Shown: positions 8,136-17,383, counted from the stretch's first letter. The stretch is 64,000 nucleotides of DNA from Nocardia crassostreae (GCF_001613405.1 NZ_BDCH01000015.1:124001-188000); one strand, 5' to 3'. Notes: generated from the sequence alone by a model not told the origin. A program made the numbers and translations.

Positions 8136-9241
8136 CCCCTCCCACCCCGCGGCTGGGGGAGGTAGGTGGCTTGGCGGAGGAGGTATTCGATGGGGCCTTG
8201 GCGGTGGGTGCGGAGCCACGTGCGCGCTGCTGCGAGTTGGGCCGCGTAGAGGACAGCCGCCATGGACAGGACGGTCCAGTCGGAAAGGCGTCCCGCTAAG
8301 GCGAAGCCGTAGCCGGTGAAGATGATGGACGCGATGACCGACTGGGTGATGTAGGTGGTTGCGGCGATCTTTCCGGCGGGGGCGAATACGGCTGCTATCC
8401 GCGGATCACCGTGAATGATGCGCAGGAAGGTGGCGGCGTAGGCCGCGGACAGTAATGGGGCGGTCAGGGTGCTCGGGCCTGCGAGCAGGGGCCAATGGGT
8501 CAGGGCGGACAGGAGGGAAATCGGAGCTCCCAGCGCGAATCCGAGCCACTGGATACGGGGTAGTCATGGCAGGTACCTGGCTGGATCTTCGAGTGCGCGG
8601 GCTTTTCCGGCGGCCAGACCGACCAGGAAAAGGGGCAGGATATTGACGATGCCGAAGAGCAGGTACAGGGGCAGTTTTTCGACGAAGAGATCCCAGCGCC
8701 AGGTCAGTGCCGGGCCCCAGCCTGCCCGCATGATGTCGAGCAGTTCGTCGCGGCGTGCCGGTTCGGGCGATCCGGTATTCGAGTCGAGGAGGCTCAGGAT
8801 CGTGACGGCGGCGACGCCGAAAGCGAACGTCACCCCGGCGACCCAGAGGGCCGCGCGAGGGCGTAATCGGCTGAGCAGCAGGAGAACCAGGCCGATCACG
8901 CCGTAGCCGAAGAGGACATCGCCGGTGAAGAAGAACACCGCGTGCACCGTGCCGATGGCCATCAGGGCCAGACAGCGGCGGACCGTGCGGGCACGCGCGC
9001 TGACGCCGTCGCGGGCGGCGGAGCGGAATTGCATGGTCAGCGAGTAGCCGAACAGGAAGGAGAACAGGACGTAGAACTTGTTGTGGAACACCGCGTCGAC
9101 GAGGGTGGCGGCGCCGTCCGGGAAGCCGCCCGGGTCGGACATGACGGTGATGTTCACGACAAGTATTCCGCCGAGGGCGAATCCGCGCAGCGCGTCGAGT
9201 TCCACCAGGCGGGGCACCGTGATTCGGGCGGCGTCCACCAT
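8132..9241 (-). pseudogene. DUF418 membrane protein interrupted by in-frame TGA
   Basis: The first 225 codons encode a multi-span protein opening VPRLVELDALRGFALGGIL, the N-terminal signature of DUF418/YeiB-type proteins, with a conserved FYVLFSFLFGYSL segment. At 8564-8566 the frame meets TGA, but the same frame continues without another stop for 143 codons. That continuation ends with GPIEYLLRQATYL, the family's C-terminal hallmark. One substitution (CGA to TGA would restore Arg) therefore separates it from a normal 369-residue protein. The function of intact relatives is not established. Reading error or suppression are alternatives to inactivation. The stop codon overlaps the convergent permease gene. 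Confidence 0.8.
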
Positions 9242-9340
9242 GGGTCGACGATAGGCGGGCCGCGCGCGAAGGGAATCGGTCTGCGGAATGATCGCGGGAT
9301 CGCTCCGCTGGGGGTTGCCCCGGAGGAGGGTGCGGTGCTC

Positions 9341-9709
9341 TCAGTCGGTGCGTTCGACGCCGACCAGGTGTCCGCTGATGCCGTCGGCGGTGAGGTCGCG
9401 CAGGCATCCGACCAGGCGGCGTTCGGTATGTGTACCGAGGGCGGGTTCGACTGTCACGGACCAGAGTCCGTCGTGCTCTACCGGGCCGTCGGTGATGCGC
9501 ACATTATTGACGTGACTACGGCATGCGCGCCACAGCAGCAATGCGGGGTCCTGGTCGGGTGATCCGGTGCGAGCCTTCGCGTCGAAGGTGATCACGCTGC
9601 GGCTGCCGGGACCACCGCTGTCGGTATGGAACTTCATGGCATCCGACATGGCCGTCACGCCCGCGACCGCGACGACCGCGAGCACCACCGCCAGCAGCGC
9701 CGCGCGCAT
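9341..9709 (-). CDS. Hypothetical exported or membrane-anchored protein
   Basis: A 122-residue protein that I do not recognise. It begins with a hydrophobic segment RAALLAVVLAVVAVAGVTA that could be an uncleaved anchor or signal sequence, followed by a soluble domain with two cysteines (WRACRSH and VGCLRDL) that could form a disulfide outside the membrane. The ATG at 9709 is taken because it puts the hydrophobic segment at the N terminus. It follows the frameshifted membrane gene by about 11 bases, so it belongs to the same transcription unit as the PEP-utilising enzyme. Confidence 0.6.
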   Translation of the reverse strand: MRAALLAVVLAVVAVAGVTAMSDAMKFHTDSGGPGSRSVITFDAKARTGSPDQDPALLLWRACRSHVNNVRITDGPVEHDGLWSVTVEPALGTHTERRLVGCLRDLTADGISGHLVGVERTD

Positions 9710-9720
9710 CCGGATCACCC

Positions 9721-10226
9721 CTATCGCACCAGCGGCCCGCGGAGCAGTCGCGTTCCATCGTCGACGGGGGCGAGAAACCCGTTGGCGGGCAACTGCAATC
9801 GATCCAGGCCCGAAATAATGCGTTGATCCACCGCAGGTCCCGCGGTCACGCGCGCCACTCGCTCGACCACCCACACGCGATGCCCGTCAGCAGCACTCCG
9901 CCCGCCAGCAGCACGGGCACGAAGACGGTCATCCGATCCGGCCGTCCCGCCAGCCAGTCGAAGGTCACGCGGGGTTGCGGCGAGGCCGCCCGCACAATCC
10001 GTGCGGTCGAATGCCGTTCGCCCCCGCTCTCGTCCAAGCGGGCCTGCACGGTCCGCAGCCGATTGGTGAGCAGCATCGCCGCCAGCGCCACCTCCGCCGC
10101 GATGAACAGCGTCGCCGAGAGAATCGCCCGATTCCACTCCCACCGATACAGGTACACGAAAACATATGCCCCCGTGGCGATCACAGTACCGACCGCCAGC
10201 AGCACCCCGATCCGGCGAGCCATCAT
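9721..10226 (-). pseudogene. Two-span membrane protein with a one-base frameshift
   Basis: The first 126 residues contain two transmembrane stretches (IGVLLAVGTVIATGAYVFVYLY and MTVFVPVLLAGGVLLTGIA) around a soluble loop. Just after the second span, near 9880, the frame ends at TGA, while the next frame continues as WVVERVARVTAGPAVDQRI and ends DDGTRLLRGPLVR at 9721. The total length is one base short of a multiple of three. A single lost base after ...GIA would restore one continuous 168-residue protein. The start overlaps the stop of the PEP-utilising gene by 4 bases. Function unknown. Confidence 0.65.
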
Positions 10227-12872
10227 GACAACCCTCCTTCGCTCTCGGGCACGACCCGCACCTCACCCGTGCGCCCATCGACCTCCACCATCGCCCCGTC
10301 GGGCAGCCGCCGCGTCGCCTCCGGGAATCCGACCACGGTCGGCACCCCGTGCTCGCGCGCCAGAATCGCGAGATGACTGAGCGGGCTCCCGGTCTCGGCG
10401 ACGAGCCCGCCGAGCCCCGGCACCACCGCCGCCAGCCGCGGATCCAGATGCCGCACCACCAGCACCGACCCCATCGGCGGCCGATCACCCATGTGCACGA
10501 TCCCGCGCCCGGTACCCCCACCGGCCCCGACCCCCTGCGTCATCGCCCCACCCGACCGCAGGGCCGCCACCGGCACCCCTTCGGCGCTGAGCCGGAACAT
10601 CGTCGGCAGCGAAACCGCTTCGATCCCCCGACGATCCCCGAGGTCGGCGGGTAGGACCCACCGGACAACCGCCGCCCGCAGTTCCGCGAACCGCAGCAAC
10701 GTCACATCCGTCGCATCCTCGAGCACCCCGCGATCGGCCAGCCGCCGCCCCAGTTCCGCCGCAGCGCGGGCGCTCAGTTCCTGCACCCACCGCGCCCGCA
10801 AGCGCAGCGCCTCCCGGAGCACCGCGAGTTCGCCGTACCCCTCCTGATCCACCGCCTCGGCAAAACCCATCCGCGACAATCCGAAACGCGACTGCTGCAT
10901 CTGCGGCCTCGCGCTTGCCGGAGCAGCCGCATCCACCTGCCCGCCGACGATTCCGGCGTCACCAGCGGCGAGCGACGTGCGTTCGGGAGCCGCAAGGCTG
11001 TCGTGATTCCCGTTGAGCAGCGCATTGTCCGGCGACGCCTCGTTCGCTTCCGCGCTCGACATCCGCGCAGCGATCAGCCAGGACCTGCCGTCGAGCGGCT
11101 GCCGGTCGCCGTCTCGCGATCGACCTCCCGCAGTATCGATTTCACGGCTTGCCGCTGCGTCGGTCGTCTTGTCCTCCGAGGGCGTGATCGCCGCGGCCGC
11201 TTCCCCGTTGCGAGGGCGCGATCCCTTGCCGTCGGGTCGCTCATCTGCCGAATCGTTCTGGTCAGCGAGTCCTGCGGCCGTATCGCCGGTGATTTCCGCC
11301 GTCACCCGGTCGGCGTCGAGTCGCCGATGCCACGACGGTTGGCCTATCGGAACCCCGGGCGCGGTAGCGGATCTCGCGGCAATCTCGGGTGTCCCGGACG
11401 TGCGCGCGGTGATGTCGTGATCGGCTGCGGCCGTCAGTGTTTCTGTTGTTCCTCCGCCGATGCGCGGTGGAGTCAGGGCGAGCAGGACCGGATACTCCTC
11501 GATCATCCGGCCGACCGGCACACCGGCCGCGCGGGCCTCGGCCAGTGCGGTCAGGGCCATGGCCGCCGCCGTCGGGGCCGGGCGGCGGTCGTGGTCGAGC
11601 ACTCCAGCGAGCGCCTCGTACCCGTGCAGGCTGGTGAGGGCGGTTGTGCTGTGGTGCGGCAGGTCCAGGAGGGTGTCGTTCGAGAGGTCCTCGAGGCGTG
11701 GAACTTCCGCGAGGTCGGTGTCCACTCGCTCGCAGATGCGGCGGCTCAGTTCGGGGAGGGCGGCGGTGAGGCGGCCCACTCGGACGGCCGCGGCCAGGCG
11801 GCGCGCGCCGGGGCGCGGATCGAGCCAGCGCAGCGGGCCGGAGCGGCGGATTGCGCCGAGGGCGTGCAGATCCGCTACCGCGAAACCGGCGACCGGGCGG
11901 GCGATCGGGTTGGGGCGCGGCCGTGCCGGAGAGCGACAGGGCGGTGCGAAGCCCCGCGTCGAGCGGGGTCAGCCAGAGGTCTTGTTCCAGCGGGGAAAGC
12001 GGGTCTGGGAACGTTTCGGCGAGGGGGCCGGGGCCGAGGATCGGGCCTTCGCCCGGACCGTGCAGCGCGGTGACGGGGCGCGCTTGCAACAGGATCGGGT
12101 GACCTGCGGTATCGATGGCCCATTCGATATCGAGTGGCCCGCCGAAGACCGCCTCGGCGCGGATCGCCATGCGAACGATTCGGCGGCGCAGCTGCTTCGG
12201 GAGTTCGTCGCCGTCCGCGGTGAGGACACGGCGGACGCGAGCGCCGCGCGTGAGGGTCGCGGTCCAGCCCGCGTCGATCCCGCCGACCACTGCGGCGGGC
12301 CCGCCCTGGACCGCGGTGAGCACCATGCGATCCCGCCGCCCGCTGACCGGGTCCGCGGTGAAAAGCACTCCGCCCCAAGCGGCCCGGAGGAACGGCTGCA
12401 CCAGCACCGCCATATTCGCCGCGCCGTGCGGTACGAGCGTGCCCGGCATGTCCTCGGGAGCGCCGGTCAGCGCGAGCGGGCCGTCGAGCCCGGAACCGGC
12501 GGTGGAGGCCACCGCGTGCAGGGCCGACGCCCGCACTTGCGCGACCGCGCTGCGGAAGTTCTCCCAGCCGCGCACGCCGAGCACGGAGGTGAACAGTCCG
12601 GCCATGGAATGCTCGGCGCCATCCTCGGCGACCGAGGACGAGCGCACCACGAGCGGTCTGAGTCCGTGCCGGGTCAGGCGCAGCCATTCGGATTCGGGCG
12701 GTTTGCCGAGATCGGGCCAGGCCGTGGTGAGTACGAAGCCGTCGAGGACCGGGATGCCGTGTGCGGCGGCCCGGGCGAGGGCGGCCGCTTTCGCGCCGGT
12801 GAGGGCGGAATCGTGGGCCCGCGGATCACGCAGGGAGACGACTCCGGGTTGCTGAGTGGCGGTGAGCGTCAT
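10223..12872 (-). pseudogene. PEP-utilising enzyme (PPDK/PEP-synthase family), frameshifted
   Basis: The N-terminal frame (about 320 residues) is a PPDK-type ATP-grasp domain, with VVRSSSVAEDGAEHSMAG, GVLFTADPVSGRRD and PLDIEWAID...ILLQARPV. The C-terminal frame ends with the swivelling phosphohistidine domain, GLVAETGSPLSHLAILAREHG, whose His is the phospho-carrier. The frames join if one G is removed from the GGGG at 11912-11915: the coding strand then reads GTAAPNPIARPVAGFAVADL without a break. The centre contains an unusual, probably disordered insertion of about 190 residues rich in Ala, Asp and Thr. Rifampicin phosphotransferase is a possible relative, but no rifamycin element is seen upstream. 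The substrate is unknown. Confidence 0.75.
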
Positions 12873-13037
12873 TGAAACACTGCCTTACAGAAGCGATTTC
12901 CCTAACTGGAGAGATTTCCTCCGCGTAACTTCGATGTTCACCGCTCATTCATCGACTGTCAAGAACGTCCGTTCGTTTTGGGATGACAACTAGGTCACAG
13001 GTGCGGACGTAGAACGCGTTTCAGTATTGTGACCGCC

Positions 13038-13487
13038 ATGGCTTTCGTTCTCGATTACCGCGTCGATATCGACGCACCCGCGGAGCTGGTGTGGCAGGTG
13101 CTCACCGACCTCGGCAGCTACGGGGAGTGGAACCCCTTCGTGGCCTCCTGCTCGTCCACGCTGGAACCGGGTGCGCCCATCGATATGCAGGTGCGGCTGA
13201 TCGGTTCCAAGCCCAAGACGCAGCGGGAGTTCATCCACTCGCACACGCCGGGCAAGGAATTCAGCTATCGCATGAAACCGGTGCCGGGCGTGCTGCGCAG
13301 CGAACGCTCGCACACCCTGACGCCATTGAGCGACGGGCGGACTCGCTACGACTCGCACTTCCAGCTGGAGGGACCGCTCAGCATTGTCGTGAGCACAGTG
13401 CTCGGCGCCGCGCTGAGCCGCGGCTTCGACGGGATGACCACCGCGGTCAAGCAGCGCGCGGAATCGCTGCGCGCCTCGGCGCACTGA
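13038..13487 (+). CDS. SRPBCC-fold protein
   Basis: A 149-residue protein of the START/polyketide-cyclase-like fold. It shows the typical N-terminal strand VDIDAPAELVWQVLTDLGSYGEWNPF, where D-A-P-x-x-V-W and W-N-P-F are the usual landmarks, a central beta-rich region and a long C-terminal helix GFDGMTTAVKQRAESL. Such proteins bind hydrophobic ligands in a central cavity; the ligand here is unknown. The ATG at 13038 gives the usual N terminus, and a GTG 9 bases upstream is an alternative. It is divergent from the PEP-utilising gene across a 165-base promoter region. Confidence 0.8.
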   Translation: MAFVLDYRVDIDAPAELVWQVLTDLGSYGEWNPFVASCSSTLEPGAPIDMQVRLIGSKPKTQREFIHSHTPGKEFSYRMKPVPGVLRSERSHTLTPLSDGRTRYDSHFQLEGPLSIVVSTVLGAALSRGFDGMTTAVKQRAESLRASAH

Positions 13488-13494
13488 TCGCGCG

Positions 13495-13719
13495 TCAGGC
13501 CTCGAAGGGAATCCGGTTTCCGGCGGCGTCTCGCAGCCCCTGGGCGGCGGCGATCGCCGCCGCCAGGTCCTCGACCGAGGTCCACAGCAGCGGCGGCCGA
13601 TCCTCGAGATTGCCTATGGTGTACCGGGTGTCGGTATCGCGGTAGCGCACCAGGCCGGTGCCATCGTCGCCGACCGCGATATCAAGCTCGCCCGACACCG
13701 TCCCTTCCTCGCGGGTCAT
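13495..13719 (-). CDS. Small hypothetical protein downstream of the HNH nuclease gene
   Basis: A 74-residue, mostly acidic protein with no family I recognise. It has a beta-rich beginning (GELDIAVGDDGTGLVRYRD), a central RPPLLWTSVEDLAAAI segment and ends DAAGNRIPFEA. It starts 35 bases after the stop of the secreted-nuclease gene on the same strand. That placement, and an acidic character opposite a basic nuclease, would fit a protective partner, but nothing in the sequence proves this. Confidence 0.45.
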   Translation of the reverse strand: MTREEGTVSGELDIAVGDDGTGLVRYRDTDTRYTIGNLEDRPPLLWTSVEDLAAAIAAAQGLRDAAGNRIPFEA

Positions 13720-13754
13720 GACGGCGGTTGCGGTGAGGAGCTCGATGACGTCGA

Positions 13755-14534
13755 TTATTTGAACCCTCCTTGCGCGATACAGTCATTGACCGCGGTACGC
13801 AGTGCGGTTTGCTCATCGGAATCAACGGACAACCCGTATTTTATCTTGATTTTGATGTATCGATCGATATAGCCACACCGGAAAGCGCCGGGCGGCAAGT
13901 AGTGTGCCGCGTCCTGATCGCCCTTGGAACGGTTGGGCGTCGGATCGGAGGCGACGAGGTTGACCGCGTCGTTGGCAATGCGGCGGCGGGTGTCCTCGTC
14001 CATCTTGGCTGCGCCGGAGCGCCAGGCCTCGGCGAGTGCGACGATGTGCTCGGCGTCCACGCTCGACGGGTCGGTAATGAACTTGTACGGCTTGAGTTGC
14101 CCGGTCTTCGAGTCGAGCACACCGTACTGGTCGAGCCAGCCGCCGTCCTTGCCGACCTTCAGATCGCAGGTCTTGGCGTCGAGGGCGACCGGGCCGGTGG
14201 CGTCGCGCAGCATCATCACCTCGCGGGTGGTGCACTTGGCGTACTGCACGTATTCCGGGCCGAATCCGTGTTCGGCCTTATTCGTGTCCCAGTGCGGGAA
14301 CTTTTCGCGGGAGTATCCGGTCATCGCCAATTCTTGTGCGACAACCAGTTTCGACAGCGACGCGGTGACTTCGCTGCCGACCGCGGCGGGCGTTCCGGCG
14401 GGGGCCGGGGCGGTCTGCCGGCTGTCGCCGCCGCCCCGCTGTTCGAGAATGACGTAGACGACGATCAAGACCAGGGTCAGGACCACCCCGGCAATGGTGG
14501 ACAGTCCTCGGCGTGACGGCTTCTTCTGCAACAT
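13755..14534 (-). CDS. Exported HNH-type nuclease (DUF1524 family)
   Basis: The protein starts with a basic stretch and one hydrophobic segment (GLSTIAGVVLTLVLIVVYVIL), so it is exported or membrane-anchored, followed by a low-complexity Ala/Pro linker. The C-terminal half is the DUF1524 nuclease: DAEHIVALAEAWRSGA, with the metal-site histidine, then NDAVNLVASDPTPNRSKGDQ, with the N-L-x7-N-R-x-K-G-D motif. Relatives are secreted DNases that cut nonspecifically with a metal ion. The ATG at 14534 is preferred because it directly precedes the basic/hydrophobic leader; an ATG at 14573 is possible. Confidence 0.8.
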   Translation of the reverse strand: MLQKKPSRRGLSTIAGVVLTLVLIVVYVILEQRGGGDSRQTAPAPAGTPAAVGSEVTASLSKLVVAQELAMTGYSREKFPHWDTNKAEHGFGPEYVQYAKCTTREVMMLRDATGPVALDAKTCDLKVGKDGGWLDQYGVLDSKTGQLKPYKFITDPSSVDAEHIVALAEAWRSGAAKMDEDTRRRIANDAVNLVASDPTPNRSKGDQDAAHYLPPGAFRCGYIDRYIKIKIKYGLSVDSDEQTALRTAVNDCIAQGGFK

Positions 14535-14681
14535 ATCCCGACCACCATCACAATCCACTACCTCAAACAGCAAGCCGCACGGTCGGTTCGGAGACGGGTC
14601 TCACACCGAGGCCCCGAGAATACAGGTCTGTCGGCGAACGCGACGCAATCTCCATACTGAGGCCCGCCAAGATCGAGAACA

Positions 14682-14924
14682 ATGGAGGGCCCGATAAATT
14701 CGCAAAAATTGCTAGCCGCGCTCACTGTTTCGACAGCCCTGTTCGCCCCCGCGGCGGTGCTCGCCGCACCCGCCTACGTGGAACCCCTCGCGCTGGTCGA
14801 AGCCGAGCAGATCGACGAGAGCGGATCCGCGAGCGGGTCGGCCACCTACTCCGCAGAAGGCGTCGAGTTCCTGGTATGCCTGCTGAAGGGCGGCTTCACC
14901 GGGTCCAAATACCCGCTCTGCTGA
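14682..14924 (+). CDS. Small secreted protein of unknown function
   Basis: The 80-residue ORF begins with a classic signal peptide: a short polar start, the hydrophobic core LLAALTVSTALFAPAAVLA and an A-x-A cleavage site near residue 29. The mature protein of about 50 residues is acidic, rich in Ser/Gly/Ala, and ends with two cysteines (VCLLKGGFTGSKYPLC) that could form one disulfide. No family recognised. Many nocardial genomes carry such short secreted proteins. It is divergent from the secreted nuclease. Confidence 0.6.
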   Translation: MEGPINSQKLLAALTVSTALFAPAAVLAAPAYVEPLALVEAEQIDESGSASGSATYSAEGVEFLVCLLKGGFTGSKYPLC

Positions 14925-14996
14925 GGTCTTTGAACTGCACCGACGCAGGATCGCCACGCCGACAGTGCTGTTCGGCGTGGCGATCCGTGCGAGAGG

Positions 14997-16118
14997 TCAG
15001 GCGTTGTTCAGCTTGTTCAGGCGATCGCAGGATTCCAGGTATTCGGCGATCAGGCGCTGGACGACGTCGGCGGAACGCTCGACCTTGTTCATCAGGCCGA
15101 CGACCTGGCCGACCGGATTGAAGTTCAGGTCTTTTGCGGCTTCCGGATAGCGGTGGCCGCGCTTGACGTCGTCGAGGGCCACCATCATCTGCAGCGGCAT
15201 GGGCAGCGGGTCCGGGGTGTCGGTCTGCTCCCAGGCCTCGGTCCAGTCGTTCTTGAGCATGCGGCAGGGCTTGCCGGTCCAGGAGCGGGAGCGCACGGTG
15301 TCGTGGCTCGTCGCATCGATATAGGTCTGCATCTGTGCCGGAGGCACATTCGCCTCTTCGACCGTCAGCCAGAGCGATCCGGTCCAGGCGCCCGCCGCGC
15401 CCATGGCCATGGCAGCCGCGACCTGACGGCCATTGCCGATACCGCCTGCCGCGAGCGCGGGCATATCGCCGATCGCGTCGATCACCTGCGGCCACAGCAC
15501 GAGTGAGGAGATCTCCCCGCAGTGGCCGCCGCCTTCGGTGCCCTGCATGACGACGAAGTCGAGCCCGGCGCGCTTATGGTTCAGCGCGTGCTTGACCGAA
15601 CCGCAGAGCGCGCCGATGAGGCGGCCGGAGTCCTGGATCTGCTTGATGACGTCATCCGGCGGGGTGCCGAGGGCATTCGCGACCAGCTTCGCCTTCGGAT
15701 GCTTCAGGATGACCTCGATCTGCGGGGCGACCGTCGTCGCGGTCCAGCCGAGCAGCTGATTGTGGTGCTCCTCCGGCGGCAGATGCGGCACGTTATGGTC
15801 GTTCAGCAGCTTCTCCGCGAAATCGCGATGCCCCTGCGGAACCAGTTCGGCCAGTTTGGCTTCCAGCTCCTCCGGGCTCAGCCCGTCGACGCCCTTACCT
15901 TCGTACTTCGACGGAATGACCAGGTCCACACCGTAAACCCCGTGCACGTGCTCATCCAGCCAGGTGAGCTCGACCTCGAGCTGTTCGGCGGTGAACCCGA
16001 CCGCGCCGAGCACACCCAGCCCGCCCGCATTGCTGACCGCGGCCGCGACATCGCGGCAATGGGTGAAGGCGAAGATGGGGACATCGATGCCGAGGCGGTC
16101 GCAGATCTCGGTACGCAT
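14997..16118 (-). CDS. Nitronate monooxygenase-like flavoprotein
   Basis: A 373-residue FMN-dependent TIM-barrel protein of the 2-nitropropane dioxygenase family. It opens MRTEICDRLGIDVPIFAFTH, has the CRDVAAAVSNAGGLGVLGAV segment, a phosphate-binding GTEGGGHCGEIS loop near residue 195 and the ALAAGGIGNGRQ strand-loop near residue 225. It closely resembles mycobacterial members of this family. Some of those act on steroid-catabolic or other acyl substrates rather than on nitronates. A KstR-type palindrome lies 57 bases upstream of the start, so expression may be tied to sterol or cholesterol use. Confidence 0.85.
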   Translation of the reverse strand: MRTEICDRLGIDVPIFAFTHCRDVAAAVSNAGGLGVLGAVGFTAEQLEVELTWLDEHVHGVYGVDLVIPSKYEGKGVDGLSPEELEAKLAELVPQGHRDFAEKLLNDHNVPHLPPEEHHNQLLGWTATTVAPQIEVILKHPKAKLVANALGTPPDDVIKQIQDSGRLIGALCGSVKHALNHKRAGLDFVVMQGTEGGGHCGEISSLVLWPQVIDAIGDMPALAAGGIGNGRQVAAAMAMGAAGAWTGSLWLTVEEANVPPAQMQTYIDATSHDTVRSRSWTGKPCRMLKNDWTEAWEQTDTPDPLPMPLQMMVALDDVKRGHRYPEAAKDLNFNPVGQVVGLMNKVERSADVVQRLIAEYLESCDRLNKLNNA

Positions 16119-16174
16119 ATGTGGTGGGCTCCTCTAACTAATTCCCGGCACTGGAAACCTTGTGCCCACCACTT

Positions 16175-16188
16175 TAGAACATGTTATA
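16175..16188. promoter_or_regulatory. KstR-type operator upstream of the nitronate monooxygenase gene
   Basis: TAGAACATGTTATA fits the KstR consensus T-nn-AAC-nn-GTT-nn-A exactly on both strands. It lies in an AT-rich promoter-like region 57 bases upstream of the start at 16118. KstR is the TetR-family repressor of the cholesterol-catabolism regulon in mycolic-acid actinomycetes. Confidence 0.7.
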
Positions 16189-16285
16189 CATTCAAACCAG
16201 ACTATCGACGCCAGCCATCGATCAGATGGGGCAACCCGTTCTAGTTACAAGCGTTAACAAAAGCCTCGCACGCTGGGGTTTCCCG

Positions 16286-16687
16286 CTACTCGGCCAGCAT
16301 CCCGCCCGCCACGAGATCATCGAACAAGAGCTGATCGACAGGCGGCACATGCGGCCGATCCGCATACGTGAACCAGGCGATCTCCTCGATCTCACTGCTG
16401 ACCGCGAGCGTCCCGCTGTAGTCCGCGCTGTAACAGGCCATCCGAACAACCGCCCCCGGGATATCCGCCTCATACGTCCCGACATGCTCGACAGTCTCCT
16501 CGACGAGCGCCACCGTGAGCTCTTCCTTGATCTCCCGCACAAGCGTCTCGAGATCGGATTCGCCCCCTTCCCGCTTCCCACCCGGGATATAGAAAACACC
16601 CTTCCCCGCAGGCCGAGCACAAAGAATCCGCCCACCTTCAATCCGAACCCAGGCCACAGTATCGATCAACCGCCGCTCCATCCGCAT
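16286..16687 (-). CDS. Nudix hydrolase
   Basis: This 133-residue protein carries the Nudix box as GKREGGESDLETLVREIKEE near residues 37-56. The glycine, the glutamate at the sixth position and the REIKEEL core coordinate Mg2+ and cleave nucleoside diphosphates linked to another group. The segment before it, RAGKGVFYIPGG in outline, is typical of NUDIX domains acting on nucleotides. The substrate cannot be deduced. It has the same orientation as the DUF559 remnant upstream, separated by an inverted repeat. Confidence 0.85.
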   Translation of the reverse strand: MRMERRLIDTVAWVRIEGGRILCARPAGKGVFYIPGGKREGGESDLETLVREIKEELTVALVEETVEHVGTYEADIPGAVVRMACYSADYSGTLAVSSEIEEIAWFTYADRPHVPPVDQLLFDDLVAGGMLAE

Positions 16688-16711
16688 CCCCGCACCCTAA
16701 CCACCCGACGA

Positions 16712-16762
16712 GCAGGTACTGGTGCAGGGCTCTTCTCGCGATTTCCCTGCACCAGTACCTGC
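16712..16762. repeat. 18-bp inverted repeat, copy 1 of a palindromic element
   Basis: Perfect arms GCAGGTACTGGTGCAGGG and its complement are separated by 15 bases. It sits where the DUF559 remnant loses its 3' part and before the Nudix gene. A second, imperfect copy of the same palindrome lies at 17337-17383. It could be a REP/MITE-like element or a terminator. Confidence 0.65.
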
Positions 16763-16770
16763 CCCCGGGA

Positions 16771-17325
16771 TTGCCTCGTACTCGGATCTGGGTCTTCGGG
16801 CGCGGGAAACCGGCCGCGACGAGAAGTAGCCGAGTTCTGGACTCGCGGGGAGATTCGGCACCTGGATCGGAGGCCGCGAGAACCGCGCGAAGCGCCGGGT
16901 TGCCGCGCGCGGCTGTGCCGGTCCGCGATCTCGGCAATCCGATCGGCTGGCACGCCTGTCGTATTCCGAATCGCATCGACCACCTCGACCGCCGTACCGA
17001 AGGGGAGCCGCCGACCGAGGTCATATGCCGTTCGAGCCGGGTTCGTCACACGCATCCCGCGCAGCCATTCCACCTCCTCGGGATCGATTTCGTGCTGCCA
17101 CACCCGGATTCCATGCGGCGGACGAGTCAGATTCCGGTCGATCACCTCGGCGGGTTCCTCGTCGAACCACCGCACACCGTGCAACGCAGCCGCGGAGAAC
17201 CCGCAGACAACCGAACCATTCGCCCAGCATTGAGCAGCGAGCGCCCGCGCACATGCATCGAGCCGAGCCGCCTTACGAACTATCCCGCTCCCTCCCACCC
17301 CAATTCCCCAACCTCGCACCCCCAA
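16771..17325 (-). pseudogene. Remnant of a DUF559/AbiEi-like protein gene
   Basis: The first frame encodes VVCGFSAAALHGVRWFD, VTNPARTAYDLGRRLPF and AVEVVDAIRN, the central block of a protein family abundant in Nocardia (DUF559 endonuclease-like, related to AbiEi antitoxins). Near 16915, in a GCGCGCGG tract, it must shift frame to continue as NPALRAVLAASDPGAESPRE and LLLVAAGFPRPKTQIRV. The catalytic C-terminal domain that should follow is missing: the sequence runs into the inverted repeat at 16712. The N-terminal helix-turn-helix region also appears lost. The gene is therefore frameshifted and truncated at both ends. Confidence 0.65.
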
Positions 17326-17336
17326 TAGCGCGGAGA

Positions 17337-17383
17337 AGGTAATGGTGCGGCCCGCTACTCGACGTTTGCCTGCACCATTACCT
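17337..17383. repeat. Inverted repeat, copy 2 of the palindromic element
   Basis: Arms AGGTAATGGTGC and GCACCATTACCT flank 23 bases. The outer sequence matches copy 1 at 16712 except at one position per arm (A/C), and the right arm reads GCCTGCACCATTACCTG, as copy 1 reads CCCTGCACCAGTACCTG. It overlaps the 3' end of the FAD monooxygenase gene. Confidence 0.6.

Noticed and set aside
12873..13037. Rifamycin-associated element upstream of the PEP-utilising gene, which would support a rifampicin phosphotransferase
   Set aside because: No TTGCGGCAAG-type palindrome is present in this intergenic region.
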